Below, in pieces: positions 31,429 through 39,786 of a stretch of 64,000 nucleotides of DNA. This stretch comes from Morganella psychrotolerans. Its GTDB lineage: Bacteria; Pseudomonadota; Gammaproteobacteria; Enterobacterales; Enterobacteriaceae. Where the stretch lies: positions 62,001 through 126,000 of the forward strand of contig NZ_LZEX01000044.1 in NCBI RefSeq assembly GCF_001676055.1, read 5' to 3'. Position 1 is the stretch's first letter; each line of letters starts with the position of its first letter. Below the pieces are notes generated by a model. The model made no database searches and was not told the DNA's origin. It saw only the letters and a program-made list of their open reading frames with translations. Both the position numbers and the translations under genes were made by a program.

Positions 31429-32622
31429 GTGAAAAAAAATTTATTAGCTTTAATTATTGCCCCTTTAATTGTGCATGCAACAGATGCTGAACATAATGGT
31501 CAACGACAGAACGAAAAAAAAATAACTAAAGTTATAACGACTTCTTTGTATTATGATAATCCTGTAACATTTGCAGATAAAAAAACAAATGGTGATCGTG
31601 CTGTTGGTATATCTGAATTAGATTATATAGTTAATTATCTCGGAAGAAATATCAGAGATAATAATGAAAGTATAGGTATTGCTCAGGATGATATTACCAA
31701 AAATCAGCGATTAGCTATTAGTGATAATAGTAAATTGGATGATAAAATAACATCTGTCAGTGAGATGGTGGATAAAAACAGTCATAGAATTGATGCGGTT
31801 ATGGACGATGTAAGAGGAAGTGTTATTCCTGATTATGTTGATGCTGTCTTGCCGCAAGTCGTTGACGAAAAATTTGGTGAGCATATCACCTCAGTATTTG
31901 AACAGAAGGTTTTACCGTTAGCGCAGCGTACAGAGTCATTAGAAAGTAAAACACAGCAACTGGATACTCAACTGGACATTACCACGCGAAAATCACTGCA
32001 TAATAATATGCTTATCGGCACTATTCCCGGTATGATTAAAGATAATGTAAGAGATAGCCTGGGTGATTATGATGAATATGTGATTGAGCCTCTTAAGCGT
32101 CAGGCCGATCACACTGAGTTTGCTGTTCAGGAAGTGGAAAAAACAATAGAATCAGCAAAAGTGGTTACAGGTGTAATTATGGATGCAACAACCCGCCTGG
32201 AAGCTGACGTTGATGCACTGAATACCCGGGTTAGTAATGCATCTAAAAAAGCCAATGTAACCAATAACGTTGCCACCGGGAACAGAAAAGATATTGATCA
32301 ACATACAGTGAAAATCGAGAAAAATGCGCTTGATATGCTGAAAAACCGACAGGATTTACGCGGTCTGGAAAACGATCTGCGGGAAACCAATGAACGTCTT
32401 GATAATGGCTTAGCGGCCAATGCGGCACTTAATGGTTTGTTCCAGCCATACGGTATCGGAAAAATGAATATCACGGCAGCGATGGGAGGATACAACTCCA
32501 CCCAGGCAGTGGCTGTGGGAACCGGTTACCGGTTCAACGAGAACATCGCGATGAAAACGGGTGTTTCATACACCGATTCAAACGATGTGATGTACAACAT
32601 GGCAGTTAACCTTGAGTGGTAA
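31429..32622 (+). CDS. Trimeric autotransporter adhesin (YadA-type), short
   Basis: The 397-residue protein starts with a signal peptide MKKNLLALIIAPLIVHA. The middle (about 60-320) is polar and rich in heptad-like patterns (for example QRTESLESKTQQLDTQLDIT), as in a coiled-coil stalk. The last about 74 residues (324-397) form a YadA-type membrane anchor: LDNGLAANAALNGLFQPYGI leads into four amphipathic strands and a C-terminal Trp. The anchor inserts as a trimer in the outer membrane and exposes the rest. No head with typical YadA repeats is evident, so the ligand is unknown. The gene is much more AT-rich than carB beside it and sits at a synteny break, both pointing to acquisition. Confidence 0.82.
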   Translation: MKKNLLALIIAPLIVHATDAEHNGQRQNEKKITKVITTSLYYDNPVTFADKKTNGDRAVGISELDYIVNYLGRNIRDNNESIGIAQDDITKNQRLAISDNSKLDDKITSVSEMVDKNSHRIDAVMDDVRGSVIPDYVDAVLPQVVDEKFGEHITSVFEQKVLPLAQRTESLESKTQQLDTQLDITTRKSLHNNMLIGTIPGMIKDNVRDSLGDYDEYVIEPLKRQADHTEFAVQEVEKTIESAKVVTGVIMDATTRLEADVDALNTRVSNASKKANVTNNVATGNRKDIDQHTVKIEKNALDMLKNRQDLRGLENDLRETNERLDNGLAANAALNGLFQPYGIGKMNITAAMGGYNSTQAVAVGTGYRFNENIAMKTGVSYTDSNDVMYNMAVNLEW

Positions 32623-33001
32623 TGCTGTGTGATGGTGACTGAATAGTCATGTTCTTCATACCCTTATTCATTCAATTCGCAGATTTGTTGGCTGCACTTT
32701 GAATGACGTCGGGTATATACTCCTCCTTTCAAATTGGCGTTTTGGGTTGTTTTTTAACAGGAATATATACCCTGCATAATTTGGGACTCATACATCCTGA
32801 AATCTGACGGGTATAATGTTTTATGAGAATGACAGGTTTACTGCATTTGAGATAATTGTTCCTGCTATATTTGCCATACTTTGGGAAATATATCAATTAT
32901 TGGTATATTTCCCTTTTTTATTGGATGAATAAGCCTCTATATTATAACCAAAATAAAAAGTCATCGATAAAAATAATATCAATGACTTTTAAATAATAAT
33001 A
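32623..33001. other. Intergenic DNA after the adhesin gene
   Basis: AT-rich DNA containing the short ERIC-like element at 32658-32719. A possible weak hairpin (AAGTCAT near 32958, ATGACTTT near 32981) lies before the second repeat. No gene was recognised. Confidence 0.5.
32658..32719. repeat. ERIC-like element, short form, inverted
   Basis: A 62-bp copy whose reverse complement reads ATACCCGACGTCATTCAAAG, GTGCAGCCAACAAATCTG, ending AATAAGGGTAT. It is the same deletion form as at 201-261. Confidence 0.78.
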
Positions 33002-33127
33002 TATACCCGACGTCATTCAAGATGCAGGCAGGCGGTAAGTGAAGATAAACGGGGAGCATACATTAGTATGTGACCCGGTTAGCTGAGCGTAGCCAACACA
33101 CCTGCAGTTTGAATGAATAAGGGTATA
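33002..33127. repeat. ERIC-like element, full length
   Basis: A 126-bp copy, TATACCCGACGTCATTCAAG to AATGAATAAGGGTATA, with the GGGGAGCATACATTAGTATG core. It ends one base before the stop codon of dkgA (convergent side). Confidence 0.88.
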
Positions 33128-33128
33128 A

Positions 33129-33953
33129 TTAATTGAATTCTTTTGGTTCCGGCCCTAAGCGCGTCCCGGTATCGAGTTGCTGAACAAGGGCAAGCTCTTC
33201 TTTCTCAAGTCGGAAATCAAAGACATTAAAATTTTCCTGAATCCGTATCGGTGTGACTGATTTCGGAATAACAATCAGCCCGCGATCCAAATGCCAGCGA
33301 ATCACTATCTGTGCCGGGGTTTTCTGGTATTTTGCTGCCAGCGACTGAATTATCTCTGTATCGAACACACCTTCGCCACCTTGTGCCAGCGGACTCCAGG
33401 ACTCAGTATGGATAGAGTGAGTTGCATTCCATGCCTGCAATTCGCGCTGCTGCAAAAGCGGATGAAGCTCAATCTGGTTAAGCACAGGCTTCACGCCGGT
33501 TTTATGGATAATGCGTTGCAGATGGCCGACATCAAAGTTACACACGCCGATACTGCGGGTCAGACCTGATTTTTGCAGCTCAATCAATTGCTCCCAGGCA
33601 CTGACATAGTGATCGGCCGCCGGAGCGGGCCAGTGGATAAGATAGAGATCGACATAATCGAGCTGTAATTTTTTCAGGCTCTCTTCAAGTGCTTTTCCGG
33701 CGTTCTGCTGGTCACTGTTCCACAACTTTGTGGTAATAAACAGTTCATCACGGGGAATCGTAGTGGATTTCAGCGCGTCACCGACACCTTCTTCATTCTG
33801 ATAAATTGCAGCCGTATCAATCAGACGATAGCCGGTTTCCAGCGCGGTGCTGACAGCAACGCCCACCTCATCGTTACCGGCTTTCCAGACACCTAATCCC
33901 AGTTGTGGCATCAAATGACCATCGGATAAGGTAATTAGTGCGGGTTTATTCAT
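33129..33953 (-). CDS. dkgA: 2,5-diketo-D-gluconate reductase A (aldo-keto reductase)
   Basis: The 274-residue AKR (E. coli DkgA 275) reduces aldehydes and diketogluconate with NADPH. The AKR signature GYRLIDTAAIYQNEEGVG holds the catalytic Asp and Tyr, ELFITTKLWN the Lys, and LYLIHWPAP the His; VIPKSVTPIRIQENFNVFDF is the cofactor motif. The ATG at 33953 follows a GGAGG site; an upstream in-frame ATG (34043) lies inside yqhD and is rejected. It forms an operon with yqhD, as in E. coli, where YqhC controls both; no yqhC is present here. Confidence 0.95.
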   Translation of the reverse strand: MNKPALITLSDGHLMPQLGLGVWKAGNDEVGVAVSTALETGYRLIDTAAIYQNEEGVGDALKSTTIPRDELFITTKLWNSDQQNAGKALEESLKKLQLDYVDLYLIHWPAPAADHYVSAWEQLIELQKSGLTRSIGVCNFDVGHLQRIIHKTGVKPVLNQIELHPLLQQRELQAWNATHSIHTESWSPLAQGGEGVFDTEIIQSLAAKYQKTPAQIVIRWHLDRGLIVIPKSVTPIRIQENFNVFDFRLEKEELALVQQLDTGTRLGPEPKEFN

Positions 33954-33984
33954 GTTACCTCCGGTAATAAACGTTAAAGATGTT

Positions 33985-35142
33985 TCAGACGGCAGCACGG
34001 TAAATTCGTTCACTGACTTGCGGCGTAATATCCTGCTGCTCACCTAATGCAGTCTGTCCGTGTTCGATAAGCTTTGCCACTAATTGCGGGATCCCGCTGT
34101 CATCTATCTGATAATCGGAAAAGCGGGTTTTCACCCCCATTTCTTCAAAAAAGACGCGGGTAGCTTCAATCGCACACTCTATCCGGCTCTCTTCAGAACC
34201 ATCAGTCAGATGCCAGATATGCTCTGCATACTGTAATAATTTTTCCCGTTTGGTTTTGCGTTTTTCATGCAGCAGAGCCGGTAACACAATCGCGAGTGTT
34301 TGTGCGTGATCCAGACCGTGGAGAGCGGTAATTTCATGTCCCAGTGCATGGGTTGCCCAATCCTGCGGCACACCAGCACCGATCAATCCGCTCAGTGCCT
34401 GGGTTGCGGCCCACATCACATTCGCACGGCTGTCATAATCATCCGGATTTGCCAGTACTTTCGGGCCTTCTTCAATCAGCGTCAGTAAAATGCCTTCCGC
34501 AAACCTGTCCTGAATTTTCGCATTGACCGGGTAGGTCAGATACTGCTCCAGGGTGTGAATAAATGCATCAACCACACCGTTTGCCGTCTGGCGTGGCGGC
34601 AGTGTAAAGGTGGTCTGCGGATCAAGTATCGCGCATTTCGGATGCACCAGCGGATTGCCGAATGATTGTTTATCCCCGGTTTCCCGGCGGCTGACCACAG
34701 AAAAACAGTTAGTTTCAGAGCCGGTTGCCGGCAGTGTCAGAACACAGGAAATTGGCAGTGCGCTACGGATATCCTGCCCGCCGTTTGTAACGATTTTCCA
34801 CGGGTCACCCGGGTAATCCACCGCTGCGGCAATAAATTTTGTGCCGTCAATAACCGAGCCGCCGCCGACTGCCAGCAGATAATTAATGCCGTTTTCACGG
34901 ATATACGCGACGGCTTTTATCAGTGTTTCGTAAGCGGGGTTCGGTTCAATCCCGGAAAATTCATGAAGATCGTAGCCATCCAGCGCCCCTATAACCTGCT
35001 CATAAACACCGTTACGCTTGATACTGCCGCCACCGTACAGCATCAGTACTTTTGCGTCTTTCGGAATTTCACTGCTGAGTTTGGCGATTTGGCCTTTACC
35101 AAAGCGGATTTTAGTCGGGGTATAAAGTGTAAAGTTGTTCAT
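33985..35142 (-). CDS. yqhD: NADPH-dependent aldehyde reductase YqhD (iron-type alcohol dehydrogenase)
   Basis: The 385-residue protein (E. coli 387) detoxifies short aldehydes such as those from lipid peroxidation. The cofactor motifs are LAVGGGSVIDGTKFIAAA and LTLPATGSETN. Metal ligands are in NGVVDAFIHTLEQYLTYP and ALHGLDHAQTLAIVLPALLH. A GGAGAAATA site precedes the ATG. It lies 31 bp upstream of dkgA. Confidence 0.97.
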   Translation of the reverse strand: MNNFTLYTPTKIRFGKGQIAKLSSEIPKDAKVLMLYGGGSIKRNGVYEQVIGALDGYDLHEFSGIEPNPAYETLIKAVAYIRENGINYLLAVGGGSVIDGTKFIAAAVDYPGDPWKIVTNGGQDIRSALPISCVLTLPATGSETNCFSVVSRRETGDKQSFGNPLVHPKCAILDPQTTFTLPPRQTANGVVDAFIHTLEQYLTYPVNAKIQDRFAEGILLTLIEEGPKVLANPDDYDSRANVMWAATQALSGLIGAGVPQDWATHALGHEITALHGLDHAQTLAIVLPALLHEKRKTKREKLLQYAEHIWHLTDGSEESRIECAIEATRVFFEEMGVKTRFSDYQIDDSGIPQLVAKLIEHGQTALGEQQDITPQVSERIYRAAV

Positions 35143-35260
35143 TATTTCTCCGTGAATGATTTGGAAAAATGGGGCGGATAACCACTAAGTGTAGTGTAAT
35201 TCAGCGAAGGTGTGATGCTGAATCTGAATATGCGCTGTAAATATCAGTGGGCAGACAGAC

Positions 35261-35282
35261 AAAAAAGCTCCCGCAGGAGCTC
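35261..35282 (-). terminator. Terminator of yghB
   Basis: On the minus strand GAGCTCC-TGCG-GGAGCT then six T, 5 bp after the yghB stop. Confidence 0.88.
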
Positions 35283-35287
35283 TCAGA

Positions 35288-35986
35288 TTATTTTTTGTGT
35301 GCGCGCCGGTGGCGGCGGTTAAGCAGCGCGCGGCGTCTGCGGTAATGCCGGATAAACAGATACGCAGAGGCAAGAATACCGATAACCAGGAAGAAAACCG
35401 GGATCAGCAGCAGTGCGGTCATCACCAGCTGTTCATGGGCCTTTACAAACGGGATCTGATTGAGCACATAACCAAATGTTGTAATGATGGCTACCCAGAG
35501 AAATCCGCTGATCCAGTTAAAAAACTGAAACCGGCGGTTCGGCAGGGTGGATAATCCCGCCAGCAGTGGCAGCAGTGTGCGGACAAAACCGAGAAAACGG
35601 CCAATCAGCAGAGCGTATAGTCCGTGGCGGTTAAACAAAACCTCCGCTTTCTGATGATAATTTTTCGGTATTTGCATCATCCAGCGCCTGACGGTCTTAG
35701 TGTCACTCAGCCAGCGCCCCTGTACAAATCCGAGCCAACTGCCCAGACCGGCGGCGGCAGTCAGAATCGCCAGTGTCGGTAAAAAGTCCATCACACCTTT
35801 GGCTATCAGCGCCCCGGACAATATCAGCAGGGTATCGCCGGGTAAAAAGGCGGTGGGTAACACGCCATTCTCCAGAACAATCACGGTAAAGAGAATGGCA
35901 TAAACCAGCCAGATAACATCGGGGTTGGAGAGGGCTGCGAAATCGTGCGACCAGAGCGCGCTCACAATCTCGGATAAACTATGCAT
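35288..35986 (-). CDS. yghB: DedA-family inner-membrane protein YghB
   Basis: The 232-residue protein (E. coli YghB 219) belongs to the DedA/VTT family, linked to lipid flipping, membrane potential and normal division. Conserved segments are [36 protein letters not shown] and [16 protein letters not shown]. The ATG at 35986 gives [19 protein letters not shown], aligning with E. coli; a more distant in-frame start at 36103 is not supported. The C-terminal tail is unusually Arg-rich ([16 protein letters not shown]). It is divergent from exbB. Confidence 0.95.
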   Translation of the reverse strand: MHSLSEIVSALWSHDFAALSNPDVIWLVYAILFTVIVLENGVLPTAFLPGDTLLILSGALIAKGVMDFLPTLAILTAAAGLGSWLGFVQGRWLSDTKTVRRWMMQIPKNYHQKAEVLFNRHGLYALLIGRFLGFVRTLLPLLAGLSTLPNRRFQFFNWISGFLWVAIITTFGYVLNQIPFVKAHEQLVMTALLLIPVFFLVIGILASAYLFIRHYRRRRALLNRRHRRAHKK

Positions 35987-36192
35987 GAGGTTTCCTGTAA
36001 AACGAGATCCGGAATCATAATGCAGATAGTGTATCGCAAAAAAAGAACAGTCGTTTGATTTGATCGGGTTTTTATTCTGATTCACTGACGGTATAAAGAG
36101 CACAAAAACCAGACCGTTTCGTCAGCAGACTGATGTAAACACTTAGCTTTTCGTGTGTGATTTTAACAGGAAATGGTTTTTTTTTGGTAAAC

Positions 36193-36211
36193 GGTAATGA
36201 TAATTACTATC
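36193..36211. promoter_or_regulatory. Fur box of the exbBD promoter
   Basis: GGTAATGATAATTACTATC matches the 19-bp Fur consensus at 16 positions. A TATGAT -10 lies at 36230-36235, so the box covers the -35 region. This predicts iron repression of exbB-exbD. The rest of the 35987-36327 gap shows no gene. Confidence 0.88.
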
Positions 36212-36327
36212 AAATCACACAAGATTTGGTATGATCAGCGGGTTTCGTTTTATGGGTAGCGATGAATAACATATTTTATTTTTTGCTGAAAAATAGTTCA
36301 TAACAAAAGAGAGTTGAAGGCCAACTG

Positions 36328-37269
36328 ATGCGTAATCTGACCGTTTCTGTTCTATTGGCGTTAAGTTTAACCGGCAGTGCGTTTGCGGATAATACTGCCA
36401 CACCACCAGCCACAACAGCAAACAGCCCGGCCATCGCCGTCGGACAGTCTGTTCAGACATCTGCCGCCGGTAATGCCACAGGCGCTGCGGTTGAGCAACC
36501 GGCCGCATCAGGTACGGTTACAGACGTTTCTGTTCCGGATACCACCGGCACTCTGACAGAAGCACCGTCAGACAATAACCGGGGTTTTGCCGCAGAACTG
36601 TCTGTTATTTCAATGTACCAGGGAGCGGATGTTATCGTTAAAACGGTAATGATCGGCCTTATTATTGCATCAATAATTACCTGGGCACTTTTCTTTTCCA
36701 AAGGGTATAACCTTATCACGTCACGCCGCCGGATTTGCCGTGAGGCCGAGGCACTGAGAGGTGCGCGCTCTCTGGATGAAGCTGCCGAAATTGCTGAAAC
36801 CTTCGGGAAAGACAGTATTACCGGGATGCTGGTGAAGGATGCTGTGACAGAACGTACACTGTCCGAGAAAAGTAATGATCCTGCCGGCACCAAAGATCGC
36901 GTAATTTTCCGCCAGGAGCGCATTGTTGCTGCGGTTGTCCGTCACATGGGCAGAGGTAACGGTTATCTGGCCACCATTGGTGCAATCTCGCCGTTTGTGG
37001 GTCTGTTCGGAACCGTCTGGGGGATCATGAACAGCTTTATCGGTATTGCACACTCCCAGACCACAAACCTGGCCGTTGTTGCCCCGGGGATTGCTGAAGC
37101 GCTGCTGGCAACAGCATTAGGTCTGGTTGCGGCTATTCCTGCGGTGGTTATTTATAATATTTTTGCCCGTATGATCTCGTCTTTCCGTGGTGATCTGGGT
37201 GACACGGCGGCTCACACAATTTTATGGCTGGGTCGTGACCTGGATCTGGCTGACAGCAAAGCAAGGTAA
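36328..37269 (+). CDS. exbB: TonB-system energiser ExbB with N-terminal extension
   Basis: The 313-residue protein is a MotA/TolQ/ExbB proton-channel subunit that energises TonB-dependent uptake. A signal peptide (MRNLTVSVLLALSLTGSAFA) and a Thr/Ala/Pro-rich periplasmic stretch (about 21-90) precede the usual core. TM1 is near 105-128, and the conserved C-terminal part runs ATIGAISPFVGLFGTVWGIM and EALLATALGLVAAIPAVVIY. E. coli ExbB is 244 residues and lacks this extension; the longer type occurs in other proteobacteria. exbD follows after 6 bp. A Fur box upstream predicts iron control. Confidence 0.96.
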   Translation: MRNLTVSVLLALSLTGSAFADNTATPPATTANSPAIAVGQSVQTSAAGNATGAAVEQPAASGTVTDVSVPDTTGTLTEAPSDNNRGFAAELSVISMYQGADVIVKTVMIGLIIASIITWALFFSKGYNLITSRRRICREAEALRGARSLDEAAEIAETFGKDSITGMLVKDAVTERTLSEKSNDPAGTKDRVIFRQERIVAAVVRHMGRGNGYLATIGAISPFVGLFGTVWGIMNSFIGIAHSQTTNLAVVAPGIAEALLATALGLVAAIPAVVIYNIFARMISSFRGDLGDTAAHTILWLGRDLDLADSKAR

Positions 37270-37275
37270 TGACTG

Positions 37276-37698
37276 ATGGCAATGCGTCTTAACGAAGATC
37301 TTGATGACAGCGGCGAATTGCATGAAATTAACGTCACACCATTCATTGATGTGATGTTAGTTCTGCTGATCATCTTCATGGTAGCGGCTCCGCTGGCAAC
37401 GGTTGATATCAAAGTGAATCTGCCTGCATCAACGGCAAAACCACAGCCGCGTCCGGAAAAACCGGTATTTTTGACAGTGAAAGCCGACAATCAGCTGCTG
37501 GTTGGTGAGCAGGAAGTCACAAAAGAGACACTGGCTCAGATTCTGGATCAAACCACAGAATCGAACAAAGAAACGACGATTTTCTTCCAGGCGGATAAAA
37601 CCGTGGATTATGAAACCCTGATGGGCATTATGGATGCCTTACGTAAAGCGGGGTATCTGAAAGTCGGATTAGTCGGTATGGAGTCTGCGGATAAATAA
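37276..37698 (+). CDS. exbD: TonB-system energiser ExbD
   Basis: The 140-residue protein (E. coli 141) has one membrane helix with the essential Asp25 in INVTPFIDVMLVLLIIFMVA and a periplasmic domain. It forms the ExbB-ExbD complex. It directly follows exbB and ends at a strong terminator shared with cca. Confidence 0.98.
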   Translation: MAMRLNEDLDDSGELHEINVTPFIDVMLVLLIIFMVAAPLATVDIKVNLPASTAKPQPRPEKPVFLTVKADNQLLVGEQEVTKETLAQILDQTTESNKETTIFFQADKTVDYETLMGIMDALRKAGYLKVGLVGMESADK

Positions 37699-37725
37699 CG
37701 TAGCAATAACGCAGCTAAATGACTG

Positions 37726-37753
37726 AAAAGCCGCTGATATCAGCGGCTTTTTT
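37726..37753. terminator. Bidirectional terminator between exbD and cca
   Basis: A perfect palindrome with core AGCCGCTGATATCAGCGGCT and flanking A and T runs. It overlaps the last codons of cca. Confidence 0.9.
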
Positions 37754-38915
37754 GTTGCCATTCATTGATGGCATCAATGCGTCGGCGGGTCAGTTCTGTT
37801 TTAATATCTGCCCCTTTAAAGCCAGCATCGATAACCGGTTTGACAGCAACCTGCTGCGCGACAGCAAATGCGTCAGATAACAGCTGTCCCGGCAGATAAT
37901 CATCAGTCCCGGGTGACATCCGGCAGCGGTAATCTGCTTCACCTGCCAGGGCAAGCTGCTTAATTCGTTCCGGTTTCCGCCAGGCATCCAGGTTGTCAAA
38001 CAGCGTAATAATATCATCTGCACTAAGATGGCTGATGCGGTGGACACAGTGATAAAAACGACTTGAGAGCAGCGCCAGATCCCGCGCAGGGTTTGGTACC
38101 CGCAAACGTGTTGACAGCGCCTTAATTGCGGCAACGCCTTCTGTCATCCCCTTATGACTCAGATACAGACATAAGACGGCAAAGCGGATCTCTGTGCTGC
38201 CAGTCAGCGTGGTTATCTGCTGCAATGCCTGTTCAGTCAGTGTGCCGTAATCTGTTTGTCCGTCAGTTTCCCGGTAGAGTGCATCCAGTTCCGGAAACAG
38301 AACCGCAAGGGCTTTGCAGCGGCGCAGTACAGAGAAATAGATCTCCGGATGTGCACTGTTCAGCGCTTTTTCTGTCTCTTTCCAGACCCGTTCGGCAGTA
38401 AGGTGAGTCAGTTCGCCCTGTTCAGTGATGGTGGTCATCAGCGCCAGGGTTTCCGGTGCAATGGTAAAACCCAGCGCGGTAAAACGGGCAGCAAAGCGCG
38501 CCACGCGCAGAACACGCAACGGATCTTCAGTGAAAGCATCAGAGACATGACGCAAAATCCGGTTTCGCAGATCGTCCGTACCCCGGTACGGATCATACAG
38601 TGTGCCGTCAGCTGCTTGTGCAATCGCATTGATGGTCAGGTCACGGCGCTGTAAATCGTCTTCCAGCGTCACATCCGGCGCGCTGTAACAGGCAAATCCG
38701 GTATAACCGGCACCCGTTTTTCGTTCCGTGCGCGCCAGTGCGTATTCTTCCCGTGTTACCGGATGAAGAAATACCGGGAAGTCCCGCCCGACCTGCTGAT
38801 AGCCCTGTGCCAGCATTGTCTCAGGTGCGGCACCGACCACAACCCAGTCTTTATCTGTAACAGGCTGTCCCAGCAGGGTGTCGCGGACCGCTCCGCCGAC
38901 CAGGTAAATTTCCAC
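37740..38915 (-). CDS. cca: CCA tRNA nucleotidyltransferase with degenerate HD domain
   Basis: The 391-residue class II enzyme builds or repairs the tRNA 3' CCA end. Catalytic features are present: GGAVRD (7-12), Asp21 and Asp23 in TDKDWVVVG, DDLQRRDLTINAIA (86-99) and EDPLRVLRVARFAARF (130-145). E. coli Cca (412) has a C-terminal HD phosphohydrolase with RFATLCHDLGKG. Here the same place reads RFAVLCLYLSHKG, so the His-Asp pair (250-251) is Leu-Tyr, and about 15 residues after it, including the downstream His motif, are missing. CCA addition should remain, but the 2',3'-cyclic phosphodiesterase and phosphatase activities of the HD domain should be lost. Confidence 0.95.
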   Translation of the reverse strand: MEIYLVGGAVRDTLLGQPVTDKDWVVVGAAPETMLAQGYQQVGRDFPVFLHPVTREEYALARTERKTGAGYTGFACYSAPDVTLEDDLQRRDLTINAIAQAADGTLYDPYRGTDDLRNRILRHVSDAFTEDPLRVLRVARFAARFTALGFTIAPETLALMTTITEQGELTHLTAERVWKETEKALNSAHPEIYFSVLRRCKALAVLFPELDALYRETDGQTDYGTLTEQALQQITTLTGSTEIRFAVLCLYLSHKGMTEGVAAIKALSTRLRVPNPARDLALLSSRFYHCVHRISHLSADDIITLFDNLDAWRKPERIKQLALAGEADYRCRMSPGTDDYLPGQLLSDAFAVAQQVAVKPVIDAGFKGADIKTELTRRRIDAINEWQQKSR

Positions 38916-38940
38916 TATAACCTCCTGAACTGATACGGCA

Positions 38941-39564
38941 TCAGTTCATCCAGCGATCTTTTTTCTTCCGGCGGGGAACCATATGCGGCAGTAACAGACC
39001 CAGCAGAAGGCCTACACCGGCAACACCGCCACCGTACATAAACCATTGCAGGATAATATCGCGTTGCTTATCATCTAACTGGACACTGATAGCATCGAGT
39101 TTTTTCTTCGCGACCACGACCTGGTTACGCAGGCTGTCATTCTCTTTTTTCAGATTATTGATGATGTCATCACTGGCGGCCACGCGGTTTTGTATATCGG
39201 AGGTCTTGTCATTCCAGGTCCCGTCGATATTGGCGAGTTTTCCGCGCAGTGTTTTTATTTCTTCTTCCATTGCCGGGACACGCTCTTTCAGGCTTGGCGT
39301 GGCACTCAGCATTTCTTTCGGCAGCCAGACATCGCGGTTTTTACTGTCGCGGACCTGGACAAAACCAGTTTCATTATTCACATTAATTACGGTGACTTTT
39401 TCACCCGAATTCAGTGAACCTGCGATACGATAACGGGCACTGGGACCACTGTGAACATAAGTGGACAGATCATCAGACACATAGCGGGTTTCTTCAGCAT
39501 ATGCGGTCAGGCTGCCAAGGGCTGCAAAGAACAAAGGTAATAAGGCGAGTTTTTTCATCGTCAT
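38941..39564 (-). CDS. ygiM: SH3-domain membrane protein YgiM
   Basis: The 207-residue protein has a signal sequence ending near TAYAEETRYVSDDL, a bacterial SH3 domain (about 25-90), a predicted coiled coil (about 95-170), one membrane helix (FMYGGGVAGVGLLLGLLLPH) and the invariant basic end RRKKKDRWMN, as in E. coli YgiM (206). Function is not established. Two ATGs two codons apart (39564, 39558) are possible. It is followed by cca 25 bp later, as in E. coli. Confidence 0.94.
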   Translation of the reverse strand: MTMKKLALLPLFFAALGSLTAYAEETRYVSDDLSTYVHSGPSARYRIAGSLNSGEKVTVINVNNETGFVQVRDSKNRDVWLPKEMLSATPSLKERVPAMEEEIKTLRGKLANIDGTWNDKTSDIQNRVAASDDIINNLKKENDSLRNQVVVAKKKLDAISVQLDDKQRDIILQWFMYGGGVAGVGLLLGLLLPHMVPRRKKKDRWMN

Positions 39565-39786
39565 AGACTTATCATTCGTTGGTTATGAAATAGCATACTA
39601 ATGAGTTAAGTGTGCGGGTGCAAACGTTAAACAGCCATGAGAACATTCTTAACAGCGGAATAAAAAATGGCATAACGTCGATAAACAGCAAAAAATCCGG
39701 TGATTAATGGTGCGATAAAGGCACTTTCATCATAAATGAATAAATAAAGTTAATATAATCATCTGAGTGAGATTACGGGACAGTTT

